A DNA stretch of 9,775 bases from Desulfobacterales bacterium (GTDB lineage: Bacteria; Desulfobacterota; Desulfobacteria; Desulfobacterales; JAHEIW01), in the NCBI GenBank assembly GCA_030145015.1, contig JAQYWI010000197.1:1-9775 (forward strand). Direction: 5' to 3'. Position 1 is the first letter of the stretch. Every line of letters starts with the position of its first letter. A program made the position numbers and the translations under genes. The notes under the pieces are model-generated. The model did not search any database and was not told the DNA's origin. It saw only the letters and a program-made list of their open reading frames with translations. This document shows positions 1-6,437 of this stretch, piece after piece.

Positions 1-127
1 GGTTATTTTTTTATCTACACGATAATAAATTTTTATTATGTTATACGGGGGAGTATATCCTTTTACTTCTTTACTATATAACGTCTATGATTTTATGCGA
101 ATCGTTACCCAGTTGAATATCAAGCAA

Positions 128-213
128 AGCTGAAAACCGGTCCACAGATTACCAGATGAATTAGAACTGAAAGCTGAAATTCAATCCACAGATTTCGCAG
201 ATTAGCGCAGATT
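128..213 (+). repeat. Dispersed repeat, CGCAGATT family (unpaired copy)
   Basis: The 263 bases downstream of the regulator pseudogene hold no convincing gene; 1-120 is AT-rich with nothing recognisable. From 128 a composite repeat begins. AGCTGAAA followed by TCCACAGATT occurs at 128-150 and again at 172-194. The second copy runs into CGCAGATTAGCGCAGATT (196-213), an iterated motif of 9 to 10 bases. The same AGCTGAAA...TCCACAGATT combination recurs at 3021-3050, and the iterated part recurs at 3073-3102 and inverted at 3130-3160, so this is a dispersed repeat. No inverted partner of this copy is visible in the window. Confidence 0.6.
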
Positions 214-263
214 CAAATCAGGTTAAGAACACCTAAGAATACGAGGACGCGTGCGTCGCGTTC

Positions 264-1652
264 TTATTTATTTTTGCGCCAGCGTTCGTGGGTGATGCCG
301 TGTTTTTGGATGCGGTAGTTTAACGCGCGGGGGCTCAGGCCGAGTTCTCTGGCAGCGTCCTTCTGAATCCACAGGTTTTTCTCCAGGGCCCGAAAGATCA
401 TCTGCCTTTCTTCTTCATCCGAAAGCCGCAGGTGTTTGGAGGGGTCTGCTGAAGCCGGCCATTCGCTAATCTGAGGAATCGAAATATGCACCGCTCCGAT
501 CTCCGGGCCATCCGCCAGAAAAATAGCCCGCTCGATAGCGTTGGACAGCTCGCGAATGTTTCCGCGCCAGGGATAGGTTTTAAGCATAACCAGTACTTCG
601 GGTGACAGGGTATCGACTCTCTTTTTTACGGCTCGCGACAGGCGGTCCAACATGAGGTATGCCAGCGGTTCGATGCACTCGGTGCGCTCCCGCAGCGGCG
701 GCATGTGAATCCGCAACACGTTGATCCGGTAATACAGGTCTTCACGAAATCTTCCTTCCCGAACCATGGCTTCGATATCGCGGTTGGTGGCCGCGATAAT
801 GCGTGTATCGACGCTGATGGTTTTGCTTCCGCCCAGCCGTTCAAATGCTTTTTCTTCCAGCACCCGCAACAACTTTGCCTGCAAATCAAAGCTGAGCTCG
901 CAGAACTCATCTAAAAACAGGGTCCCCCGTTCGGCCTATTCAAACCGCCCGGTTCGGGTTTTATCGGCACCGGTGAAAGCGCCTTTTTCGTGGCCGAAAA
1001 GTTCGCTTTCCAGTAAGGTCTCGGGAATGTTGGCGCAGTTTACCTTGATAAATGGTCTATCACGCCGGGGACTGCTGTAGTGAATGTTTCCGGAAAGAAA
1101 ACTTTTACCCGTGCCGGTTTCCCCGGTCATTAAAATGGTCGAGTCGGTTTGGGCCAGCCGTTTGATGTTGTCCATGACCTCTTGCATGGCCGGGCTGACG
1201 GCAATAACGCGATCATAATCATAAACGACATCCTGCTGGCGCCTTAGATAATCGATTTCATTTTTCATACTGCGATTTTCAATGGCCTGATTGACGGCCA
1301 GCTGTAATTTTTCGTCAACAATCGGTCGGGTGATAAAATCGGAAGCGCCCGCTTTAATGGCCTTAACAATCAGCGCCGCATCCTGCGATGGGCCGGTGAA
1401 AATGATCGGCGTCCGGCGGGCGAACTGCTGAAGGGTTTGGATGGTATTTTCAGGATCTGATCCCTCGTCGGGAAGATCAAATATGATCACGTTAAAGGTT
1501 TCTTTTTTCAGGCGCCCGGCAGCATCCGGGACATCTCGAGCCGCACTGATGCTGTAGTCGGACACCAGTGCATTTGCGAGTCTGCGCGTCTCGTCTTCAG
1601 CCTCACCGATGATCAGAATGCGATCGCTTTTATCCGTAATGAGTTTGTTCAC
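264..1652 (-). pseudogene. Sigma-54-dependent NtrC-family response regulator, interrupted by an in-frame amber codon
   Basis: This is an enhancer-binding activator of sigma-54 RNA polymerase, 462 codons read through one TAG at 936-938 (codon 239). The GTG start at 1652 has AGGA (1659-1662) six bases upstream. A receiver domain (about 10-125) keeps the phospho-acceptor Asp59 and Thr86. It lacks the usual acidic pair after the first strand (IIGEAED) and has Arg109 where Lys is normal. The AAA+ domain has Walker A GETGTGKS (177-184) and GAFTGA (224-229), the sigma-54 contact loop. After the stop the same frame resumes with Walker B FLDE, REDLYYRINVL, the YPWRGNIREL region and a C-terminal Fis-type helix-turn-helix (AARELGLSPRALNYRIQKHG). 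The stop follows GRFE, where the family normally has Gln (GRFEQA), so it fits one CAG-to-TAG change. The 238-residue product would lack Walker B and DNA binding. The downstream half has only poor starts, such as TTG at 884. Sequencing error or suppression remains possible. Confidence 0.88.
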
Positions 1653-1683
1653 AACGTTTCCTGATGCTTTTGGTCTATTTTAC

Positions 1684-1777
1684 TTTTTTGACAGGATCTA
1701 CAGGATTTTCAGGATAACTTTTTATTTTTTCTCACTTCCCGGATGGAAGTGAGAAAAGCCAATCCGCTTACAGCGGA
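1684..1777 (+). repeat. ACAGGATT-iteron two-hairpin element, copy A
   Basis: It starts with TTTTTTGACAGGATC and two further ACAGGAT-like units at about 9-base spacing. A hairpin follows: CTCACTTCC (1731-1739), loop CGGAT, GGAAGTGAG (1745-1753), lengthened by flanking T and A runs to 13 pairs. After CCAATCCGC comes a second hairpin: TCCGCT (1763-1768), loop TAC, AGCGGA (1772-1777). It lies about 30 bases upstream of the regulator's GTG, so that gene's promoter must overlap it. It pairs in inverted orientation with copy D. The T run is 5' of the stem, so it does not look like an ordinary terminator. Confidence 0.75.
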
Positions 1778-1873
1778 ATAAAATGATCTATAAAATTGTT
1801 AATTTTGTAATGCTTGACTCATCACGATTCAAATCTATTTATTTAATTACGATGCTATATATTCCATTTTTAT

Positions 1874-1963
1874 TCGCCGTAGGCGATTGGGGTTTGGGCG
1901 CTCTCTTCCGGAGAGCGACCAAAAAAGAAATCCAGTTAATCCTGTTAATCCTGTCTAAAAAAA
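1874..1963 (-). repeat. ACAGGATT-iteron two-hairpin element, copy D (inverted relative to A)
   Basis: Read on the minus strand it has the order seen in copy A: T run, GACAGGATT-AACAGGATT-AACTGGATT (three 9-base units), hairpin 1, an AACCCCAATC spacer, hairpin 2. Hairpin 1 is CGCTCTC (1899-1905) with GAGAGCG (1911-1917), a different stem from copy A. The loop read on the minus strand is CGGAA, against CGGAT in A. Hairpin 2 is TCGCC (1874-1878) with GGCGA (1882-1886). The 96 bases between A and D are AT-rich, and the short open frame there is not credible. Together A and D fill the gap between galE and the regulator. Confidence 0.72.
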
Positions 1964-1980
1964 TTCTCTGATTCAACTAA

Positions 1981-2952
1981 TCAGACGATTTTTTTATGCC
2001 AGCGCCAGGCGGTGGCGATGATGTCATCCAGATCGGCATATTCGGGTTTCCAGCCCAGCTCCTTAACGGCTTTTTCGTTGGAGGCAATCAGCACCGGGGG
2101 GTCGCCCGGTCTGCGCTCAGAATTTTCAACGGCAATATCTTTTGCGGTGATGTTGCGGGCGCGCTCGATGACCTCCAGCACGGAGAACCCCTGACCGTTT
2201 CCGAGATTATAAGCGCTGCTGTCCGCTCCGTCCATTAAATGCTGCAGGGCCAGGATGTGGGCCTGGGCCAGATCGGTAACGTGGATGTAATCCCGAATGC
2301 AGGTGCCGTCCGCTGTCGCATAATCCGTACCGAATACCTTAATCGTTTTCCTTTTTCCGGCGGCAACATCGAGCACCAGCGGAATCAAATGAGTCTCGGG
2401 GTCATGATCTTCGCCGACCTCAGCATCCGGATCTGCGCCGGCTGCATTAAAATAACGCAGACTGATATAATTCAGACCATAAGCGGCCTGATAGTCTCCC
2501 AGAATTTCTTCAATCATGCGCTTGGTCTTACCATAGGGATTGATGGGGTTTTGGGGGTGGTCTTCGTCAAGGGGCGTTTTTTCGGGATTGCCGTAGGTGG
2601 CACAGGTTGAAGAAAACACAAAGTATTTAATGTCATGTTCCAGAACGGCATGCAACAGCTGGATGGTGTTGCCGAGGTTATTTTCATAGTACTTTAAGGG
2701 ATCTTCGACCGATTCTCCTACATAGGCGTAGGCCGCAAAGTGCATGACGCCGTCGATTTTATGCCGGCCAAAGCATTCTTTTAAATGCGCCGGATTGCCC
2801 ACATCGCCTTGAAAGAATTCTCCCCACTTGGCAAAGTTTTTATGCCCGTATACCAGGTTATCGATCGTTATCGGGTTAAACCCCTTTTTGGACAATTCTT
2901 TGCAGCAATGGGAACCGATATACCCGGCACCGCCGGTAACCAAAATGTTCAT
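1981..2952 (-). CDS. galE: UDP-glucose 4-epimerase
   Basis: GalE interconverts UDP-glucose and UDP-galactose in the cytoplasm with tightly bound NAD+, supplying galactosyl donors for lipopolysaccharide, capsule or other glycans (family knowledge). The 323 residues match the family's usual length. The N-terminal Rossmann glycine motif is GGAGYIG (7-13). The short-chain dehydrogenase/reductase catalytic set is present: SST at 114-116 and Tyr140-x3-Lys144 (NPYGKTK). Other GalE hallmarks are HFAAYAYVGES (71-81), LRYFNAAGA (165-173), CIRDYIHVTDLA (218-229), YNLGNGQG (248-255) and the C-terminal RRPGDPP (280-286). The ATG at 2952 fits the alignment-defining MNILVTGG start, although only a weak purine stretch precedes it. 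It lies downstream of the sulfate-activation gene in the same direction, but 295 bases of repeats separate them, so separate transcription is likely. A TAAAAT box just upstream is a weak -10 candidate. No damage is visible. Confidence 0.95.
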   Translation of the reverse strand: MNILVTGGAGYIGSHCCKELSKKGFNPITIDNLVYGHKNFAKWGEFFQGDVGNPAHLKECFGRHKIDGVMHFAAYAYVGESVEDPLKYYENNLGNTIQLLHAVLEHDIKYFVFSSTCATYGNPEKTPLDEDHPQNPINPYGKTKRMIEEILGDYQAAYGLNYISLRYFNAAGADPDAEVGEDHDPETHLIPLVLDVAAGKRKTIKVFGTDYATADGTCIRDYIHVTDLAQAHILALQHLMDGADSSAYNLGNGQGFSVLEVIERARNITAKDIAVENSERRPGDPPVLIASNEKAVKELGWKPEYADLDDIIATAWRWHKKIV

Positions 2953-2996
2953 AGCGAAGTCTCGATTCTGATGTCATTTTAGAAATTTATTCTTTC

Positions 2997-3206
2997 CCAC
3001 AGAATACACAGAGCTAAACAAGCTGAAAGCTCAAAGCCGATCCACAGATTTCATTGAATTTGTGATTTAATAATCCGCAGATTACGCAGATTAACGCAGA
3101 TTTTTTAGATATGTTTATTTTATATTTTTTTAATCTGTGTAATCTGCGTAATCTGCGGATAAATTTAACTTTTGATTTTCTCTGTGACCTCTGTGAACTC
3201 TGTGGT
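2997..3206. repeat. Nested inverted-repeat block, CTCTGTGAA outer arms
   Basis: The galE-sat gap is built as one inverted repeat inside another. The outer right arm is CTCTGTGAC, CTCTGTGAA, CTCTGTGGT (3180-3206), three exact 9-base units. The outer left arm CCACAGAATACACAGAG (2997-3013) is its reverse complement with 15 of 17 bases matching. Between the arms are an AGCTGAAA...TCCACAGATT piece (3021-3050), also found at 128-194, and the inner CGCAGATT palindrome. A lysine- and arginine-rich open frame crosses the block but follows the repeat, so I do not call a gene. Confidence 0.7.
3073..3160. repeat. Inner palindrome, CGCAGATTA iterons
   Basis: The left arm begins ATCCGCAGATTACGCAGATT (3073-3092) and continues with another CGCAGATT unit. 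The right arm is AATCTGTGT, AATCTGCGT, AATCTGCGG (3132-3158) plus AT. The outer 21 bases of the two arms are perfectly complementary, separated by an AT-rich centre. As RNA it would form a long hairpin. It ends in neither direction with a clean T run directly after a GC stem, so a terminator role is uncertain. Confidence 0.75.
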
Positions 3207-3247
3207 GAATAATACGCCATAGTCACTTCCCACTTTAGTCACTGTTT

Positions 3248-4963
3248 TTATATAAAGCCTTTTTGCTGCAGTACGAGTACGATCTGGTGGACGGCCTCAT
3301 CCGGTGTCATATTGGTGGTATCGATGCGTACCTCGCAATTTTCAGGTACTTCGTAGGGATCATCGACACCGGTGAAACCCTTGATCAGCCCGGATCTGGC
3401 CTTGGCATACATCCCTTTACGGTCCCGCTTCTCACATACTTCAATGGGAGTGGATATATGCACCTCGATAAAGCCGCCGTAGCTTTCGATGGTTTTACGT
3501 ATTTCCGAGCGGGTGGATGCATAAGGTGCAATCGGGGCACAGACGGCGATGCCGCGATTTTTTGTAATCTCGCTGGCAACGAAGCCGATACGCTGGACGT
3601 TGATATCGCGGTGCTCTTTTGAAAACGTCAGTTCGTTGGAAAGATTGTGCCGTACGATGTCCCCATCCAGCAGGGTCACCGGCCGGTCTCCGATTTCGAG
3701 AAACCGGGCATAGAGCACTTTAGCAATCGTGGATTTGCCGGCGCCTGAAAGGCCGGTTAGAAAAACGGTAAATCCCTGTGTGCGCGGCGGTGGATAGGCC
3801 TTTTGAAGTTCTTGCACCACTTCGGGAAATGTGGCCCAATCCGGTATTTTGCGGCCGCTGCGGATACGTTCGCGAATATCTGAGCCTGAAAGCGAAATAA
3901 ACTGCGTGCCTTCCGGTACCTGATCGGCACACCGGAATTCATCTTCAAACGGCAGATAGACCATCTCGCTAAAAGGCACAACCGTTAAACCGATCTCTGA
4001 ACTGTGTTCCTCGGCCAGTTTGCAGGCCTCGTCACTTTTGTAATACTGCTCCCCGTTGCAATCCCGGCCGGGACCCGCATGATCACGGCCGGTGATAAAA
4101 TGGGTGCAGCCATAGTTCTTGGAAACGATGGCGTGCAGCAAGGCTTCCCGGGGACCGGACATGCGCATCGCCAGGGGCAGTAAGTTCAGCATAAACGAAT
4201 CCGGCGGATAATGCTCCACAATCCGCCGATAACAACGCACCCGGGTGTAGTGATCGAAATCGCCGGGCTTGGTCATACCGGCAATCGGCAGCAGCAAAAG
4301 ATTGGCATTGGCGTCGCGCATGGAGTTAATCGTCATTTCAAACTGAGGACGGTGAATCGGGTTGTGGGTTAGAAATGCCACCATGCGTTTCCAGCCGAAT
4401 TTTTTAAAATTTGACCGAATTTCAGCCGGGGTCATGCGCAGCTGCTTAAAATCAGAATGAAGCGGCGGACTTAAAACTTCCAGTTGGCCGCCGATGTAAT
4501 AATCACCGCCGGCATTATATAAATAATCCGTGCCCGGATGGGTTCGGTCAAGTGTGCCATAAACCAGTTTAGCTTCCTTCTCACGCTCAATCGGCCAGAT
4601 ATCTTCAATATGCATAACCGCCAGCAAATAGCCTTCCGGATCCCGCAGGGCGACCGACTGACCCGCTTCATAGCTGCGGGCTTGAAGCTCGTCAACATCC
4701 ATGCAAATCGGAATCGGCCACAGAACATCATTTTGAAGCCGCATGCGGTCAAGCACGGATTCGTAATCGGAACGGGTCATAAACCCTTTTAGCGGCGAAA
4801 ACCCGCCGGTTGCCAGTAATTCGAGATCACACATCTGGCGCTCATTTAAAGTAATATCCGACAGATTGAGGGCAATATCCTTTAACAGGCGGATGCGCTC
4901 CTCATCCACCCGCAGATCTATCAGTTCACCACCGTGCGGCATAATCCTGCTCGTGTCATTCAT
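3248..4963 (-). CDS. Bifunctional sulfate adenylyltransferase / adenylylsulfate kinase
   Basis: The predicted role is two-step activation of sulfate: ATP plus sulfate to APS, then APS to PAPS (cytoplasmic). I start at the ATG at 4963 (571 residues) because GGAGG (4972-4976) lies eight bases upstream and would be consumed by the alternative TTG at 4978. Numbering here is from the TTG frame, five higher. ATP sulfurylase spans about 10-385, with MTKPGDFDHYTRVRCYR (235-251), LPLAMRMSGPREALLHAI (267-284), GRDHAGPG (297-304) and SGSDIRERI (364-372). APS kinase spans about 402-576, with P-loop GLSGAGKST (409-417), DGDIVR (438-443), FSKEHRDINVQRIGF (452-466) and IKGFTGVDDPYEVPEN (532-547). The active-site segment reads LTHNPIHRPQ (203-212) where the family normally has QTRNPxHxxH, so a sulfate-contacting Gln and Arg and the second His are replaced. 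The kinase half looks intact. Single-domain dissimilatory Sat lacks the kinase, so a PAPS role (assimilation or sulfation) is inferred. Confidence 0.93.
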   Translation of the reverse strand: MNDTSRIMPHGGELIDLRVDEERIRLLKDIALNLSDITLNERQMCDLELLATGGFSPLKGFMTRSDYESVLDRMRLQNDVLWPIPICMDVDELQARSYEAGQSVALRDPEGYLLAVMHIEDIWPIEREKEAKLVYGTLDRTHPGTDYLYNAGGDYYIGGQLEVLSPPLHSDFKQLRMTPAEIRSNFKKFGWKRMVAFLTHNPIHRPQFEMTINSMRDANANLLLLPIAGMTKPGDFDHYTRVRCYRRIVEHYPPDSFMLNLLPLAMRMSGPREALLHAIVSKNYGCTHFITGRDHAGPGRDCNGEQYYKSDEACKLAEEHSSEIGLTVVPFSEMVYLPFEDEFRCADQVPEGTQFISLSGSDIRERIRSGRKIPDWATFPEVVQELQKAYPPPRTQGFTVFLTGLSGAGKSTIAKVLYARFLEIGDRPVTLLDGDIVRHNLSNELTFSKEHRDINVQRIGFVASEITKNRGIAVCAPIAPYASTRSEIRKTIESYGGFIEVHISTPIEVCEKRDRKGMYAKARSGLIKGFTGVDDPYEVPENCEVRIDTTNMTPDEAVHQIVLVLQQKGFI

Positions 4964-5000
4964 TCCTAGAGCCTCCAAAAACCGGGCTTAGATTTGATTG

Positions 5001-5029
5001 GAGTTACAGTGCTCCTTTGCCCCTGTCAA
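5001..5029 (-). promoter_or_regulatory. Candidate sigma-70-type promoter for the sulfate-activation gene
   Basis: On the minus strand a perfect TTGACA (5024-5029) is followed after 17 bases by TAACTC (5001-5006), about 38 bases before the ATG at 4963. The -35 box and spacing are good, but the -10 box is weak. Confidence 0.4.
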
Positions 5030-5228
5030 AAAATTTTCCCGTACGTATTTGTATTGATTAAATTCGAAATTCGAATCGATGATATATGCTCTAAATCCGC
5101 CTTCAAAGCAAGTTTAAAAAATTTATCGGCCTGTTTTTTATCCCGGACTTTGTGTAACTTTTAAGTATATCAAATTTCTGCTTATAAATATAGGGAATCA
5201 GAGGTTTGGGGCTGCGCACTCCGCGCTT

Positions 5229-5255
5229 GGGTCTTCGCCCTTCGGGCTTCGACCC
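5229..5255. repeat. GC-rich hairpin
   Basis: GGGTC (5229-5233) and GACCC (5251-5255) enclose GCCC (5237-5240) and GGGC (5244-5247), separated by TTC on both sides and capped by TTC. It is GC-rich within an AT-rich gap. No T run follows, so I do not call a terminator. Confidence 0.45.
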
Positions 5256-5430
5256 CACAAGACGACCCCGCAGGCAAAGTTCAAAGGTTCAAAAATAAAG
5301 GCTTAAAGGCCGGTTTCATTAGTTTGATTTGTTCTATTAGTTCAATTGGTTGGATCTCTGAGATGGGTGCGATTAAACAATTTGAGGATTTCTAATGCGG
5401 AAAAACGTTATGAGAACTAACAAATTAAAC

Positions 5431-5453
5431 ACCCCGCCGCAAGCGGTCGGGGT
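5431..5453. repeat. ACCCC hairpin, copy 1
   Basis: ACCCCGCCGC and GCGG-T-CGGGGT form a ten-pair stem with one bulged T and a two-base AA centre. The following bases TATGTAAAAG resemble those after copy 2 (TATTGAAAAG), so the two are copies of one repeat. Confidence 0.55.
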
Positions 5454-5525
5454 ATGTAAAAGGAATTATCCTATTATATTCCCCCTCGCCCTAACCCTCT
5501 CCCTCAGGGAGTGGGAACTAGCGGA

Positions 5526-5549
5526 AACCCCACCGCATGCGGATGGGGT
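5526..5549. repeat. ACCCC hairpin, copy 2
   Basis: ACCCCACCGC and GCGG-A-TGGGGT mirror copy 1. The sixth pair is A-T here and G-C in copy 1, a compensatory change that keeps the stem. The two copies are in the same orientation, 72 bases apart. Confidence 0.55.
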
Positions 5550-6179
5550 ATTGAAAAGAACTTAATAAAACCAATTAAACCAATACAACAAAAGAGATTT
5601 TTATGACACCTGACACCCCTCTGCCTGGGCAAAATCTTTCCTAGAAAAGTAGCAAAATGCGATTAGCTGAGGTTCAAGAAAAAACTTAAAATCAAAAGCG
5701 TAATTCCAATCCGACTTTTGTAATTAAATCATACAAGGTCCCCGGGGCATATATTATGAATTACAACCGCATCTTGCCCGCACGCAGTGGTCCGGTCCTG
5801 ATCCGGTCAGGAATTGTGTTGCGCATCCGGATGCCGTGGTCCTTTAATTGGCGGGGGTTGGCTTAAAATTACTATCGAGGATAAATCCACAATATCTCTT
5901 GAAGTTCTTCTATTACTACTGATGGAGATTCAGTCGATAAAGTTTGCTTTATTCACGTGTTTTAAATCATACGGACTAGTTATACAAAATTATAAATTCT
6001 AGTTATAAATTGGCGATCAGAATTCTGAAAAAGAGACTTATTGAATATTTTTAATGGTATTTCCGAAAAAGATTTTAAAATATTTTTTCAAACAACTTAC
6101 TAATATCACATCCGTTTTTTAACCTTTTACAGAGGCTTTATCCGGGTGAAGATCTATGTTGCGACTTTGGATAAAATCT

Positions 6180-6195
6180 TGGCATCCCTTTTGCT
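6180..6195 (+). promoter_or_regulatory. Sigma-54 (-24/-12) promoter
   Basis: TGGCATCCCTTTTGCT matches the consensus TGGCAC-N5-TTGCW at all but one position, with the required ten-base gap between the -24 GG and the -12 GC. Transcription would start near 6206, about 35 bases before the riboswitch. Initiation at such promoters needs an ATP-driven enhancer-binding protein. The window contains a gene for one, interrupted, but nothing shows that it acts here. Confidence 0.72.
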
Positions 6196-6242
6196 CTAAA
6201 CAAATCCGGTTGAAAAGTTAGCCTGAGAGCAAATTTCACAAA

Positions 6243-6333
6243 GCTCGAAAAGGCAAACCGCCTGAAAAGGCGGGACGCAAAGCCACTGGCCTTAATCCCG
6301 GGGGTGGGAAAGGTAGCAGGGTTGCCGGGCGAG
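6243..6333 (+). ncRNA. GEMM-I riboswitch (cyclic-di-GMP type)
   Basis: The aptamer core matches GEMM-I. Outer stem P1 pairs CTCG (6244-6247) with CGAG (6330-6333). Then come AGGCAAACC, stem P2 (6258-6263 with 6268-6273) capped by the GAAA tetraloop (6264-6267), and the invariant GGGACGCAAAGCC (6272-6284). The P3 arm has GGCCTTAA, CCC/GGG closing its tip (6297-6299 with 6306-6308), and GGTAGC...GGGTTGCCG. GEMM-I RNAs sense cyclic di-GMP; a subclass in related bacteria binds 3',3'-cGAMP instead. The base before CAAACC is G, which I take to favour cyclic di-GMP. The element lies between the sigma-54 promoter and the surface-protein gene. Confidence 0.9.
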
Positions 6334-6437
6334 AACGCCCGTCGTCGCGAGACGCTATGCCGCGGCGCTGGGGCAGCACTTCTTGTTGAGTGCATCTCGG
6401 TCGGTGCCGGATGAAACACATCGGAGGTGCTGTTTTG
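6326..6437 (+). promoter_or_regulatory. Possible riboswitch expression platform
   Basis: CGGGCG (6326-6331) can pair with CGCCCG (6336-6341), a six-pair hairpin that uses P1 bases and so competes with the aptamer. Further on, CAGCAC (6374-6379) is complementary to GTGCTG (6427-6432), which abuts the Shine-Dalgarno GGAGG (6423-6427); G-U pairs could extend this over the TTG start. No stem followed by a T run is present, so translational control is the likelier mode. This is inference from pairing only. Confidence 0.35.

Larger units (their letters stand above)
5320..5590. repeat. Inverted pair of 9-base iterons (TAGTTCAAT family) enclosing hairpins
   Basis: The left arm has four 9-base units, TAGTTTGAT, TTGTTCTAT, TAGTTCAAT and TGGTTGGAT (5320-5354). 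The right arm has three in reverse orientation, AATAAAACC, AATTAAACC and AATACAACA (5564-5590). The right arm's complement GTTGTATTGGTTTAATTGG matches the left arm at 15 of 19 bases. Enclosed are two related ACCCC hairpins and a CCCTCTCCC/GGGAGTGGG stem (5495-5515). Confidence 0.62.
4979..6179. other. Gene-free, repeat-rich intergenic region
   Basis: I find no supportable gene in these 1.2 kb between two divergently transcribed genes. Open frames are short, lack ribosome-binding sites and show no recognisable motifs. From 5200 to 5590 the region carries hairpins and 9-base iterated repeats, listed separately. A 12-base perfect palindrome GCATCCGGATGC sits at 5823-5834, and CCTGA/TCAGG arms at 5797-5811. 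The last 180 bases are AT-rich and precede the sigma-54 promoter. Enhancer sites for a sigma-54 activator would be expected here, but I cannot identify one. Confidence 0.6.

Noticed and set aside
246..257. Terminator downstream of the broken regulator
   Set aside because: Only GACG/CGTC can pair with a reasonable loop, and no T run follows on the minus strand.
936..938. Pyrrolysine insertion at TAG
   Set aside because: The site is a conserved Gln in sigma-54 activators and no pyl genes or tRNA are in the window; a one-base change is simpler.
1727..1757. Terminator at copy A hairpin 1
   Set aside because: The T run precedes the stem and an A run follows it, the reverse of a terminator on the plus strand; on the minus strand the order is the same.
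1783..1971. 62-codon plus-strand open frame between copies A and D
   Set aside because: It has no ribosome-binding site, runs through copy D's hairpins, and has no recognisable motif.
3073..3160. CRISPR-like array of short repeats
   Set aside because: Units are 9 bases, contiguous and without unique spacers, and no cas genes are present.
3014..3226. 70-codon minus-strand open frame rich in Lys and Arg
   Set aside because: It lies wholly in the nested palindrome; its RRLRRLHRL composition is the translation of the iterons.
5814..6002. 62-codon plus-strand open frame
   Set aside because: It lies in AT-rich spacer, shows no Shine-Dalgarno and no recognisable sequence; probably chance.
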